Shown here: positions 33,104 through 45,441 of the stretch, in pieces | How the letters are laid out: each line of letters opens with the position of its first letter | Position numbering within the stretch: position 1 is the stretch's first letter | Source of the DNA: Leucosporidium creatinivorum | Taxonomy: Eukaryota > Basidiomycota > Microbotryomycetes > Leucosporidiales > Leucosporidiaceae | NCBI GenBank assembly: GCA_001600635.1 | Contig: BCKL01000021.1 | Coordinates: 1 to 64,000, forward strand | Direction: 5' to 3' | DNA: 64,000 bases | Translations under genes and position numbers: made by a program | The notes under the pieces: model-generated | What the model was told of the DNA's origin: nothing | Seen by the model: the letters and a program-made list of their open reading frames with translations, nothing else | The model's database searches: none

Positions 33104-36100
33104 ATGCCGGCTCTGGCTACACGGGATAACCTACAGGGTTCTAATGGTTCCCCTCGTGTATCTTTATCCAACTCTGCTGCTAAATCCCCTCCTCGCTTGG
33201 GCAAAGTAGCCGCCATTCAAGCCGCCAACCAACGCCGTCTCGCTTCCAATCCAGATCTCTCTCGTACTGGGGTACAGGGAGCAAACTCGCCTCGTCGTTC
33301 GGGTAGCCTGCCTGCTCCTTTGGTAGTCGAATCGCAACGCTACGAGGAATGGATGAAGATCGCTACAGACAACGTGAGCTGATCGTCTCTCGTTTTGGGG
33401 CTCTGTATCCTCTCTGACACGCCCTCGGACTACAGAAAATCACCTCCACTAACACCTGGAACCTCGCCTTGATTGACTACTTCCACGACATGTCCCTCCT
33501 CCGGAACGGCGACGGCGACAACTCGATCAACTTCCAAAAGGCTTCCTGCACCCTCGATGGATGCGTCAAGATTTGGACGTCGAGGGTCGATTCAGTAGCG
33601 ACCGAGACGGGCAAGCTGTTGAGTGGTTTGGCCGAGGATGGACGTGAGTTTATCAACGCGCACCGAGAGAGAGGGGAAGTTGAACGAAGCGCTAATGTTA
33701 CTCTGTCGCATTACTGTAGGCTCTTCGGCGCAGCAAGATGAAGACGACGAGTCTAACGATGAGGACGATGACGAGACGCGTGAGAAGAAGGCCAAGAAGC
33801 GTGTACGTCTCGCTTCTCGGCGCTCTATCCCTCTCTCCGGCTGACCCAGCTCTCTCACTACCAACTAGACCGCCCGGCAAGCCGCGACCCTCGCCGACTC
33901 CTTCTCCAAGCTCCGGGTCAAAGCCTTCGACCTCGAGTTCACCGTCGACCCCTTGTTCAAGAAGACGTCGGCCGATTTCGACGAAGGGGGTGCTGGAGGC
34001 ATCTTGATGAATCATTTGGGGTGCGATGGGAATATGAAGGTCGTGTTTGATGCGGGGGATGCCAAGGTCGCTCTGGATGAGGAGGATGGGGAGGAGGAGC
34101 TAGAGGAGGAGGAGGAGGAGGAGATTGGTGTGAAGGTCGATCTGGAGAAGCTGAGGGGTGCGCTGTCTTTCCCTCCTTCTTCTCCTTCGCGCTCTGACTG
34201 ACCCTCTTCCACCTCACACCAAACAGCCAAATGCCTCCCCCCCTCCCTCACCTCCCTCACCTCCTTCTCCCTCTGCCCCTCCCTCGCCTCATTCCGTTTC
34301 TCCCCCGACGCAGTCCTCGACCTCGGCATCCTCAACCCCGTAGACGACGATCAACCTCCCGCTCAATACCAGCACAAGCCGAACGCCCACTTTGCCGACG
34401 ATGATGCCGAGGGCGGAGGGTTCGGCGCCGACGACGTGTTTGGAGGAGGAGGAGGACCGAACGACGATTATGATATGGGAGGTGGAGGAGAGGATTATGG
34501 AGGCGGAGGGGGAGGAGGGGAGGTCGATTTCTTTGCTGAAGAGATGGCAGCCAATGCTTCAGGCCCGGTCGAGGCGTTTGATCCGAGGAGGCCGACGGGA
34601 GAGAGGGATCTGGTCGTCGCGATGGATGGAGGGGAGGGGGAGCAGATGTTTGATTACTTTGATCAGAAGTTGGGGGGTAGTAAGAATTGGGCGGGGCCCG
34701 AGCATTGGAAGATGAGGAGGGTAGTGGCTAAGAAGGGTGAGTTTTTGGTGATCAGGGCCGACTGAATGAGCTCGGTGGAGCTGCAGAAGAGTAGACATGC
34801 TGACTTCTTTTCTCTCCCTCTGCCTCGCCGCTTCTGTTCTCCCTCCCTCCTTCGCCAACCTCCCTCGCCGACCTCCCTCGCCGAACCGCTTCCCCACCTC
34901 AGACGAAACCACCACCGTCGCCAAGCAACGCAAAGAGAAGGTCACTTTCGCTTTCGACTTTACCCAACCCCCTCCCATCTCGCAAGAAGAGCTCTTCGCT
35001 ACAGCTCCCACCACCGCCTCAATTCGTTCGACTCGCAAGACCTCCCTCCCCTCCGCCAACGCCAAGGGAAGGCGTACCTCCAAGGCGGCGGGCAAGGAGG
35101 AGAACTACACCCTCCCCGATGATCATCAATTCAACTCGCAAATCCTCCTTCGCTTGTTCCTCAAGCCCAAGACTGGGGTTCGTCCTGCTCGCTCTCCCTC
35201 GCTCGTCTCCCGCTCGCCCGTCGCTGACTTCTCGCTCGCCGGAACCGAACAGCTCAAGATGCGCCGACGTGGACCTCCGATCAACGGTAACGGTCAAGGC
35301 GAGGGCGAGGTCGACGCTCAGTATTGGGCTCAGGCTGGCGCTCATGGCGAGGGCGACATGGGAGGCATGGACCCGCTGGACCAGAGGTTCGGCGACGACG
35401 ATGGCTTCGGTGAGTTCCTTTCTCTCTCCTTCCGAGCGAGGAAGCGAGGCAGAGGGGTGTCCGGCGAGCGCGACGCTGACTCGTTTCCTCTTTCGCCGAA
35501 TAGGCGGAGACGACTACGCCGTGCCGTTCGACACGCAAATGCTCAACGCCGACGACGACGACTTGCCCTACTTCAATGAAGACGACGAGGACGAGCCCGA
35601 CATTGCCAACCTTGGCTCTGGCGAAGGAGGACCATCGGCGACGACGGAGGAGGAGCCCGAGGATATGCTCCTCGCTACGCAGGGGCAGCTCAAGAGGGTT
35701 CGACCGGAGAATATCAATTATGCGAAGAGGGCCAAGAGGGTCGATGTGAAGAAGTTGAAGGATAGCATCTGGAGGGAGTTGGAGGATGTGACGATCCCGG
35801 TCAAGCAGGTGAGTTTCGGCCGGCTGCTTCTCTCGCGCTTACTCGCTCACTGACTCGCACCCACCGCTCACTATCAACAGTTCCCCACGGCCCCAGCGTA
35901 CCACCCCACCCCCTCCTCCCCTTCCGCTCCGCCCGCTCCCGAATCCCTCGTCCCCGTCGTCTCGGGCCTCCGCAAGCTCTACCCCAAGGACAAGATGGAC
36001 GAAATCTCGACCTCCTTCTGCTTCATCTGTCTCCTCCATCTGGCCAATGAGAAGGGGTTGAGGATTCAGACGCCGGCGGGAGTGGAGGAGGGAGAGGAGG

Positions 36101-36177
36101 ACGATGGGTTGGTGATGAGGAAGAGTGTGGGCGGGTTGGAGGGGTTGAGGGTTTATAGGGAGGTGGAGGAGGAGTAG
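33104..36177 (+). CDS. BRN1: condensin complex kleisin subunit (CAP-H/BRN1/Cnd2)
   Basis: Nine exons, 797 aa: 33104..33373, 33436..33643, 33720..33802, 33869..34157, 34227..34736, 34903..35177, 35253..35409, 35504..35808 and 35881..36177. Barren-family blocks: NTWNLALIDYFHDMSLL and NFQKASCTLDGCVKIWTSRV (SMC2-binding N-terminus), KAFDLEFTVDPLFKKTSADF, DYFDQKLGGSKNWAGPEHWK, and the C-terminal KRVDVKKLKDSIWREL with ISTSFCFICLLHLANEKGL, the winged helix that contacts SMC4. Gly/Asp-rich spacers lie near 360-410. The intron at 35178-35252 is a multiple of three, so it looks open but has perfect splice signals. Condensin compacts mitotic chromosomes. Confidence 0.96.
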
Positions 36178-36326
36178 TTGTGTTACTCTGTGTGTTTTCG
36201 CTCTTTCGACTTGTTAACTTGCTATTCCATCCTTTGCTTTATGCTCTTCGCTCGCTCGCTCTCTCGCGAGGTTGGAAGATGGATGAGATGATGCAAGTGT
36301 GTGTGATTCTACGGAGCTTTACGCCT

Positions 36327-38757
36327 CTATTTGTCTACTGCAGGCAGGGTCTTGCCCTCCCTTGTCCTCTCCTCCGCCTGCTCTTCGCACAAGGTCGTCG
36401 GCGTGACTGCGCCCGACAAGCTCGACGCCTTGTCTCTATCATCCAGGTCTGAGGTAGCTGAGCCCTTCTCTACATCAGGCTCTGAGGGAAGGGGAGGAGC
36501 CACCGGTGTTGGCTCCTCGAGGGAGATGTCCTGCGAACGGTGAGAGATCCAGTCAGCTATCGCCGAGCGGACGACGAGCGGCCAAGCTCACCTTGATGAA
36601 GAAGCACATCACGAGACACAGCCCCACGATTGGTACAAAGAGGATGAAGACATCCCTGATGCCCTTCATGTAGGCGTCGAGGATCTGATTCCGCATCTCG
36701 GCGGTGAGAGAGTCAGGCAGGACAAAGTCCTTGCGCAGCTCGGCTTTGAGAGCAGCGGGGAGGGAGGCTGGAAGGGCGGAGGTGAAGACGTTATTGAGGA
36801 TCGAGTTTCCGACGGCGAGTCCGATGGCGCCGCCTGAGGTGCGGGCGAAGCTGGTGGAGAGCGACAGCGTCAGCCGACGGGGCAGCAAGCGTGGGAGACG
36901 GCGTAGCTCACTTGCGAGCACCGGTCACCACCGCGCGGTCGGATGAAACTCCCGAGGCTTGCGCGAGAACGAGAGCTGGAGGAGGGGAAGGTCAGCGGGG
37001 AGACAGGAGGAAGCGCCGAGCTTGAGGGTCGTGGGAACGTACTGCCTGCGAGTCAAAGAGAGGTTAGATCTGCGCCAGTAGGAAGAGATGATGTGAGGGA
37101 TGAGACTCACTCTGTAGTGTAGCGCCAACTCCCATGCCCTGCACCAACAGCACTCCAACGATGACCCCAATGCTCGTCACTCGGCGGAAGCATAGCTGCG
37201 CCGCCTGTCCAGCGAACCAGAAGACGAAGCCGACGAGGAATGATGACTTAGTGTATCCAGTGTACTTGACGACGTAGCCCGAGATGACTGTGGTGAAAGT
37301 TTGGACGAGAACAAGAGGAAGCAGGATGGCCGCCGAGGAGATGGCTCCCATGCCTCGAACGTTTTGGGCGTAGAGAGGGATGTAGAAGACTGGTGGATGT
37401 GAAAAGGGAGCATCAGCAGAGAGCCAGCAAGAGCCGAGGTGACTGAACCTACTGTTGCCGTAGAAGACCGCTCCGACGAGCCAAGTCTGAACGAGGAGAA
37501 GTGCGATGTTGCGATTGCGGAAGCTGCAGATGGGAAGGGATGTCAGCGAGGGGTCCGAGGCGTGAATAATGGCTGGTGGAGCCTACATGCGACCAGGAAG
37601 AAGCGGAAGAGAAGCGAAGCGACCCTCGACGATGATGAAGGCGATCGCCGAAACGAAGCTGACGACGAAGAGAGCGATAACGACAGGCGAATCCCATTCG
37701 AAGGTGGTACCGCCGCCCGAGAGAGGTACCTGTGGAGTCAAAGGTCAGCGGCGGGTGTCGCAGAGACGACCCGTGAGCACTCACGAGAAGGCAGACGGTC
37801 ACGGCCAGCGAGAGGACAGTACCGGTCCAGTCCATCTGCCGGACCTTGGACAGCAGATCACCCTTGACGGGGTTCAGAGGAAGAAGGAACCAGATGATGA
37901 CCATGGTGATGACTCCCATGGGCGGTGTGATCCCTAAACGGAGTGAGAGCGTCAGCTCGGCGATCAAAAGGGATGCAAATCTCACTGCAGCAACCCGCTC
38001 CTCCCAGCGAGTGAGAGGGGGAAGAGACAAGGAGAACAGCATACAAAAGGTCCACCTCCAAGTCACATTCTGTGCAAAGAGGCCGCCGACGAAGGGCCCG
38101 AGTCCTGAGCCGAGAGAGATGGCAATGCCGAGCAGTCCTTGCGCGGCGCCACGGTCCTTCATGGCCACGACGTCGCTGACGATGATCATGGAGAGACTGT
38201 TGATTCCGCCTCCTCCGATTCCTGCCACTGCTCGGCAGCAGTAGAGCCAGATGGCATTTTTGGCGAAACCACCTTCGGAGTGCGAATGAGGGCAGAGGTC
38301 AGCTTCGAGATCCTGTAAGAGAGCTCTGCACGCCTCATACAGCGAGCAAGGGCTCTGGCCGCCCTCACGAGCGAGAAGGTACCTACAGAGCAGATCGCCG
38401 AGCACGAACAGAAAGAGAGCGCCGAGCAGGACTATTTTGCGTCCAAAGATGTCGCTCAGTCGCGAAGAAACGATCTGAAATGAGGTATTGGCAACCTGTA
38501 GCACTTTCAAGGTCAGCCGTAGCTCGTTGCGAGGCCTGCGAAGAGGAGGAGAAGCTCACCAAGAAGGACGTGCCGACCCAAGTTATAGATGCAGACGCGC
38601 CCAAGTCCTGACCGATGATAGGGGCCGCTGTTGACACTGAGGTCGAGTCCAAGAACGAGAGGAAAAGAGCGAGCTGCAGGCCGACGAAGACCAAAAGGAG
38701 CTGAGTCCCTTGAAGCCGCTTCGACTGGTCCTGTAGCTCTGCTGGTGCTTTGCCCAT
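36327..38757 (-). CDS. MFS transporter, DHA2-type (14 TM) drug/H+ antiporter
   Basis: Eleven exons, 568 aa: 38757..38560, 38495..38387, 38272..38045, 37933..37785, 37729..37587, 37523..37453, 37389..37111, 37045..37043, 36975..36912, 36850..36592 and 36530..36327. Motif A is SSRLSDIFGRKIVLLG. Motif C-like GSGLGPFVGGLFAQNVTWRW ends TM5. SVSTAAPIIG lies in TM1, GVGATLQSTLVLAQ precedes the late helices, and RTSGGAIGLAVGNSILNN is typical of the azole/multidrug branch. The tail is hydrophilic. The substrate is unknown; such proteins export toxic organics or sometimes basic amino acids. The eighth exon is only 3 nt. Skipping it would keep frame and lose one residue. Confidence 0.9.
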
Positions 38758-39222
38758 GGTTGTCGAGAGTGTGGGACGGTAGCTGCTGGACGCTCGCTCT
38801 GCCTTCTGCCCATCCAGTGTGGAGCAAGCTCTGCCGAAAAGGGTGCCGAGCTGGGCCTGAGCTGGAGCGAGCCGATTTCAACCTCCGAATTCAGCTCTGC
38901 TTACCCGAAATTCGGCGTTACTTACCCTGAGTAAGCCCTCGTGTAGAGTTGTAGCCAAGCAGCGAGCGGTCAGGTCGAAAGGAGACAAAGGGAGAAGAGC
39001 GAAATCACTTCTTTGCTTCCTACATCTCACTTCGCTCGTCTTTTCACCTTCAAAGCAACGGAAAATGCTACAGAGCAGCAGAACGGCCGAGATAGCAGGC
39101 GCTCGCGGGGGAGGTCCTGTGCCGAAGCCTCCGAAAGGGCGGGGGCTGTTAGCCCGTTTCGCGGACTCGCTCTCCTTCCACACCGCTATCATCTACAGCA
39201 ACAGCATCAACTGCAACAAACC
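38758..39222. other. divergent promoter, DHA2 transporter / amidase
   Basis: 465 bp between head-to-head genes. A short imperfect palindrome of GAATTC/AAATTCGG units lies near 38885-38915; no gene supported. Confidence 0.45.
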
Positions 39223-41018
39223 ATGAAGACCGATCTCTACCGCCTTACCGCCTCCGAAGTCGTCGCCCTCACGAGCGGTGGACAGCTCAGCGTCGAGGAC
39301 TAGTGAGTCCGAGCCTATGCCCGCTGCTCGACGACCTCAGCTGACCGAGCACCACTCTCACAGCGTCAAGTCTCTTATCGCTCGCGTCGAGGAGCGCGAC
39401 TCTGCTGTCAAGGCGTGGGCCTTCTTCGACCCAGAACTTGCCCTCAAATCGGCGCGTGAGCTCGATGCCGTCCCCGTGAAGAGGCGTGGACCTCTGCACG
39501 GAGTCTGCGTTGGAGTCAAGGATGTCATCTATACCAAGGTGAGCTACTGCTGCTCTCTCCCCCTCCCCGGTGCCGGTCGCGCACAGCTCAAGATAGCTCA
39601 GCGAGCACAAGCCCCAGCCGAGCCGAGCGACGACCAAGACTAATAAGCTCGCCAAAGGACATGCCCACAGAGCATAATTCTCCGATCTACAAGGACTCGC
39701 TCGTCCCCGTCGACGCTGCCTGCGTCAAGATCCTTCGCTCGGCCGGCGCGCTCATCTTCGGCAAGACTCAGACGACCGAGTTCGCTACTTGCCAGAAGGG
39801 AACTCCCGCCTGCAACCCTCACGACCCGAAGCGTACCCCTGGTGGATCCTCTTCGGGCAGTGGAGCCGCCGTCGGCGACCTTCAGTGCACCATCTCGCTC
39901 GGCAGTGAGTTACCTCGTCTCGAGCTTAGCTGTTGAGGGTCTTTGAGGTCTCGCAAGAGCAAGAGCTGACACTGCTCAACCCCTACAGCTCAAACTGGAG
40001 GATCCACTATCCGTCCAGGCTCCTTCAACGGTATCTTCGCCCTCAAGCCCACCTGGAACGCCATCAATCGCGAGGGCATGAAGATCTGTACGTCTTTAGA
40101 TTCAATTCAGGTTGATCTCGTATGAATACCGACTCCCTCTCGCTCCTCAGACTCCATCATGTGCGATACTCTCGGTCTCTACGCCCGCTCGGTCGAGGAT
40201 CTCGAGATGCTCGCCTCGGTCTTCGCTCTCGAGGACGACGTGACGCCCGAGCCTACCCCTCTGCCTCTCAAGGGAGCCAAGTTTGGCTTCGTCAAGACGG
40301 CCGTCTGGCCCAAGGCGACTCAGGGAACTCAAGATGCATGGGAGCTCGGCAAGAAGCTGCTCGAGGCGGAGGGTGCGGTTGTTGAGGAGGTCAAGCTGCC
40401 AGCAGAGTTTGGCGTCGATGGAATGGGCAAGTGGTACCCGTGCGCTACTCCTCCTCTTTCACCGTCGCCGACTCTTGCTGATCCTTCGTCCTCGCAGTGC
40501 CGTCCTCGCCGGTGAGGGACGTTCCGCCTTCCTCTCCGAGTACGCTGGCTCCAAGGACCTCCTAGACCCTCTCATCGTCTCTCACGTTGAAAACTCTACT
40601 GGCGTCACCCGGGCTCAGCAACTCGAGGCCTACGACGAGATCGCCAAGCTCCGCCCCATCATCGACAGCATCGCCAGCCAGTACACTGCTCTCGTCACTC
40701 CCAGCACAACCGACGAGGCGCCATTGCTCGAGGAACCTCTCCGCTTCACTGGTGACGCAGTGAGTGACGTTACTGTCGCTTCGGCGTGACTTGGAGCTCG
40801 GCGCTGACCTATCTTCCTCCTCGGCGCAGTCCTTCAACCTCATGTGGACCATCCTCCACACGCCCATCATCAACATTCCCGGCTTCAAGGGACCCAACGG
40901 CTGTCCACTTGGTCTCTCACTCGTTACACCTCGTTACCACGACCAGGAGCTTCTTCGAGTGGCCAGGTCGGTTGGCAAGGTCTTTGCTGAGGGAGGAGGA
41001 TGGGTTTCGGCGCTGTGA
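39223..41018 (+). CDS. amidase-signature family hydrolase
   Basis: Seven exons, 444 aa: 39223..39302, 39364..39538, 39658..39904, 39989..40087, 40151..40433, 40498..40759 and 40830..41018. The Ser-cisSer-Lys triad is visible: Lys in GVCVGVKDVIYTK, cis-Ser in the glycine-rich PGGSSSGSGAAV, and the nucleophile Ser in QTGGSTIRPGSF. It hydrolyses an amide bond of unknown substrate. It converges on a PuuE-type allantoinase gene, so a role in nitrogen salvage is possible but only suggested by the neighbourhood. Confidence 0.9.
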
Positions 41019-41505
41019 GTGGGGCAGCAGTGGGTGTGTAGATATTCGGGTGCATGTCATAGAATTGTCTATTGGGATCCTTGACCACCAGCCTGGTCTG
41101 GCGAGGTCTGAGCAGTTCGTTCGAGCTCGCCGAGCTGACTCGCCCAAGTCGCCTGTCGAGCGTGTCAGCATTACTGCACCTGCTCACCCCTCAAAGAGCT
41201 CTTGGCAAACTTGTGATGTACACCTTTGAGCGAGCTGGCAACAGCAGTACAGTGCATCCCCCGCCCAAGCTTCGACACCAACTTCGGCGATGAGGAGCGA
41301 GTGAGCTCGGACTCGTCGCGGTGGCGCTGCACGCCAGAGAGGCTATAGCTCTGAAAAACGCGGCTCAGAGAAGAATCACCGACGAGAGAGCTCGCAAGCC
41401 GTCCAAGCGGGAGAGATGGTTGCGAAATGCTCGATATCGTTTCCTCTGTACAAGTATACTGCTGTTCCTATTCCCTCCTATCGTAAAACAACAAGCAACA
41501 TTCCC
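41019..41505. other. intergenic between convergent amidase and allantoinase genes
   Basis: 487 bp holding two 3' ends; no gene supported. Confidence 0.5.
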
Positions 41506-43190
41506 CTACTTCTTGGGGACGTAAGGGATCTCCTTGGCGAAGTGCCTACGCGAGAGTGGAGGGGTCAGCTTTTGTCGGAGCGAGATCGGCGCCGAGTAGC
41601 TCACCTGCAAGTCTGCTCCTTGGTAGCAAACCAAACGTCGTCAAAGCTGGCAAAGTGCTGAACGATCCTCTTGAGAGCTTGGAAGCGACCCGGCCTATCA
41701 CAAGAAAGGTCAGCGGGGGCAAGAAGGGAAAGCTCGGCGATCACTCACCTGCCGATCCAGCGCGAGTGAAGCGCGACGGTGATGTAGCCGTACTTGCCGT
41801 CCTCGATGGCCTCGTCACGAACGGTGCTGTAGAATGTGAGAGGTCAGCGATGGCGAATCGTGAGCTACAAGACAGCAGAACTCACGTGAACGAGTCGATG
41901 CAGTGCTGAGCAAAGGCGTCGTCGCTTCCGACCTGTCCGAGCCACATCTTAAAGTCGTTGTTGTCACTGTGGTGTAGAGCAGAGTTAGCTGGTGCTGGTG
42001 AGAGAAAGAATATCGAGTGATCGTGCTCAAGAGAGGCGCGAGAACTCACAGAGTATAGGGAGCCATGATCAGCCCTTCGTCAGGCTTGCCGCCGGGCATC
42101 TCAGTCCAGTACGGCAGATCATCTCCATAGGTGTCAGCCCAGTATACGAGCTTGACAGCGCCGTCAAGTTAGCGTGGATCCATGCACTGCTGAGGTCGAG
42201 GAAGCTCACCTCATGTCCGAGCTCGCGGTAGACCTTGGCAACGAGAGGCGCCGAGCGAGCGGAAGGACGTCCGTAGTACCATCTGAAGGGTGGTAAGGGG
42301 AAGTCAGTGAGCGTTGATCGCGAGCCTGTAGCTCCACAACTCACCCAACGGGAACCTTGCCGGAGGGCGAAGTCTTTTGGAAGGAAAAGACGGCCTTGCG
42401 AATGTACCCTTCCTCCTCCTCAGCCGTCATGTTGGTGTAAGGCCTCCACTGAAGAGGTGCAGACCCGAAGTCAGCTAAGTGAAGCGTCGTGAGCAGAACC
42501 GGTGCTCGTCGGAAGCGAAACTCGGCTCACCTTGAAGCAGTGGGAGGCGACCTCGTGTCCGTTCTCCTCAGCGTACTTGGCAATCTCAGGATTTCTCTCA
42601 AAAGCACGAGCGACAGCGTAGAACGTGATGGGGATGCTGTGAGAGGGTGCATGGTCAGTTCTCGGCGCCGAAGGAAGCGAAGGGGCAGGTGAGGGAGGGC
42701 TCACTTGTGCTTCTTGAAGAGACGCATGATACGCCAGACTCCTACGCGAGATCCGTACTCGAATTGGGTCTGTAGCAGATGCTCTAGGTCAGTTTCTGGA
42801 GATGTGAGAGATTAGCGAAGACAAGCTCACCTCGGTAGCGGGATCGCGAGCTCCAGGGACGGCGACAAGCTGTGTGAGAGCAGTGGAAGTCAGCTGAGAT
42901 CTATCGTTTGAGCCTGCGACTACTTACATGTCCAACAGGGCCGAATTCGTGGAGCACAGTCTCAGCTTCAGTATCACCGTCCTCTACGCTGCGCTCTCCT
43001 CCCTCTGCAGCAGGTCATCTGGTGAGCTCGGGCGCGCAACAGAGTAATAGCCCAAGTACTTACCTTCGTGGTTGAGGACAAAGTTGACACAGATCTTGGC
43101 TCCGTTAGGCCAGTTGGGGTTGGGAGGGTTAGGGCCATAGCCGATGAAGTCTCGCTTCATCCAGGCGTCGTAGTTGGTGGTATCAGACAT
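41506..43190 (-). CDS. PuuE-type allantoinase / polysaccharide-deacetylase family
   Basis: Twelve exons, 326 aa: 43190..43064, 43004..42928, 42869..42831, 42769..42705, 42636..42531, 42448..42345, 42282..42210, 42150..42050, 41966..41886, 41826..41749, 41694..41605 and 41545..41506. The N-terminus RDFIGYGPNPPNPNWPNGAK with NFVLNHEEGGE is the signature of cofactor-independent allantoinases (PuuE) and not of chitin deacetylases. QFEYGSRVGVWR, ITFYAVARAFERNP, and EVASHCFKW (NodB-type His in a degenerate metal site) follow. WADTYGDDLPYW and HSRWIGRPGR are the substrate-region blocks. It would convert allantoin to allantoate in purine breakdown. It has a 339-bp divergent promoter with the OYE gene. 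Confidence 0.87.
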
Positions 43191-43529
43191 GGCTAGTAAA
43201 GATCGTAGTTGAGAAGAGTGTGTGCTGTGGCGAGATGTGAGAGGAAAGAGAGAGAGAGAGATAGCGAGAGATGGAAAGGGGGAGAGCGGTTCACAGCCGT
43301 CGGCGGTGGACTTGAGCGCGGCTGACTTTGGCCTCGCACTTGATTGCAGGTGATGAGCCTTTCGGGTTCGGAAGTTACCTCTATCCTCCTTCCGATATCT
43401 CACCCCACGATATGAGGCTTGGGCGGGCGCCCTGGATCCGACCGAGCTCTGGAAGTGTGGAGTCGACCAGCTTCTGCGAGGCTTCCCTCTTCTCATCCGC
43501 CTCTTTCACACCACTACATACACTACAGA
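43191..43529. other. divergent promoter, allantoinase / OYE
   Basis: 339 bp with a GAGA tract near 43240-43265; no gene supported. Confidence 0.5.
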
Positions 43530-45203
43530 ATGCCTTCCGCTGCTCCTACTCTCTGGTGTCCCTTCAAGATTGGGCCTATCGAGCTCAAGTGAGTTCCTGC
43601 TTTCGAAGCCTGCCAGCCGAGCTGGATCAAGAGCGTCGCTGATCTCTATCCGCGCTCAACAGGCATCGCATTGTCATGGCTCCTCTCACTCGTAACCGTG
43701 CTACCAAGCACGAGTCAGTAGAGCGCACATGGGTGCCCAACGACTTGTCAGTTGCTCGTCGAAACTTTGCGACTTTCTAGCACAAGCTGATAAGCTCTGC
43801 GACTCACCTGCAGGATGTGCGAATACTACTCTGAGCGCGCTACCGATGGAGGACTCTTGATCTCCGAGGCTGTGTACCTTTTCCTGTCTTTGGGATCTTC
43901 GCCGAGCGTGCACTGACCTCGTCCTTGACAGTCCTGTTTCGCCCGTCGCGTCTGGCATGCTCGGTGTGGCTGGCATGTGGCTACCAGAGCAGGTGCAGGG
44001 ATGGAAGAAGGTCACCGATTCGATCCACGCCAAGGGAGGCAAGATCTTTGCGCAGCGTAAGTTCCCCAGCTTTCGCCGAACCATCGCCGAGCATTGAAAG
44101 TTGACTTCTACTCCTCGCAGTTTGGCACCAGGGTCGCAACTCGCACTCCACCGTATCTGGAGTTCAACCCGTCTCCTCTTCCAACGTCCCCATCACCGAC
44201 TCCCCTCACGCGTGGGGAGGGTTGCCGACCGAACCATTCGAAGTTCCTCACGCTCTCACCGTCGAAGAGGTCGCTGCTACTCAGGACGACTTTGCTCGCT
44301 GTGCTCTCGCCGCTGTGAACGAGGCTGGATTCGACGGAGTGGAGATCCACGCCGCCAACGGCTGTGAGCTGCTCGGCGCCTCCATGTCTTACGACGCTGA
44401 CCCTCCACTCCCGCTTAGACCTCTTCGACCAGTTCCACCACACCAACATCAACACCCGCACTGATCAATACGGCGGGTCCATCGAGGGCCGCACCCTCTT
44501 CACTCGCGAGACTATCGCCAAGATTTCGGCTGCCATCGGCGCCGACCGTCTCGGAGTGAGATTAGCCCCATTTGGCTTCTTCAATCAGACTCGAGGCGAG
44601 CAGCGTGTGGAGCAATGGACCTGGCTTTGCACTGAGCTTTCGAAGCTCGGACTTGCCTACGTGTGAGCCTTCTCACTGACCTTCGCCGAGAATCTTGCTG
44701 ACCTCTCTCCCTCTCCCCCTACGTACTCCACCCCTTCTTCAAACATCGCTTCTCGTCAACCTGAACAGCCACCTCATTGAGCCCCGCTTCGACGAGATCA
44801 AATCGGAGAACGACAAGCTCGCCTCCCTCGGCCAAGAGGTCGCCAGCGAGGAAGTGAGCCTCAAGCCTTTCCGCGCCGCCCTCGGTTCCACTCCCGTCAT
44901 CGCCGCTGGAGGCTACAACGCCGACAACGCCGACGAGGGACTCGCAGCGGGAGAGCACGACCTCATCGCCATGGGTCGCTACTTCTGCTCAAACGCGGAC
45001 TTGGTCGACCGACTTCGCACCGGCAAGCCTCTGTACCGCTACAGTGAGTTGCTGTTGTTCACTTCGACAAGCATCGCTGACCTGTCCATTCTTTCACAGA
45101 CCGTGCTCGCTTCTACGGACCCTTCAAGCAGAACGAGATCGGCTACACTGTGCACCCCGAGCAGCAGGGCGAGGGCATTCCCATGCCGCTGGGCGACTAC
45201 TAG
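43530..45203 (+). CDS. old yellow enzyme family NADH:flavin oxidoreductase
   Basis: Eight exons, 397 aa: 43530..43588, 43663..43746, 43814..43873, 43932..44056, 44121..44363, 44419..44662, 44769..45043 and 45100..45203. FMN TIM barrel: FKIGPIELKHRIVMAPLTRNRA at the start, LISEA, QLWHQGR, the substrate-binding pair in VEIHAANGYLFDQF (His and Asn), NTRTDQYGGSIEGR, and phosphate-binding AAGGYN...LIAMGRYF. It reduces activated C=C bonds in enals or enones. The phrase GGAGTGAGATTAG at about 44578 looks like a donor but is coding (GVRLAPFG). Confidence 0.93.
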
Positions 45204-45441
45204 GGAGAGAGAGAGGGTAACAGGAGATACAGCTCTGTATATAAATAGCATGTGCATCGTGTCATAGAACCTCGTTCATATTTCTCGCGGCTGAGTGGCT
45301 CTCGGCGAAGCGCTCTCGGCTCCCAAGTTTCGGCTAAGACGAATACTATTGAACATTTTGCGGCTGTTGATTTATATGCCGATACTAAAGATGATGTAGT
45401 GCGATACTCAGCACTGCTTCCTGTGTCTACTCTGCTCCACT

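Noticed and set aside
35178-35252. 25 codons in the condensin gene treated as coding
   Set aside because: Starts GTTCGT, has GCTGAC and ends AACAG; an in-frame intron and not a protein insert.
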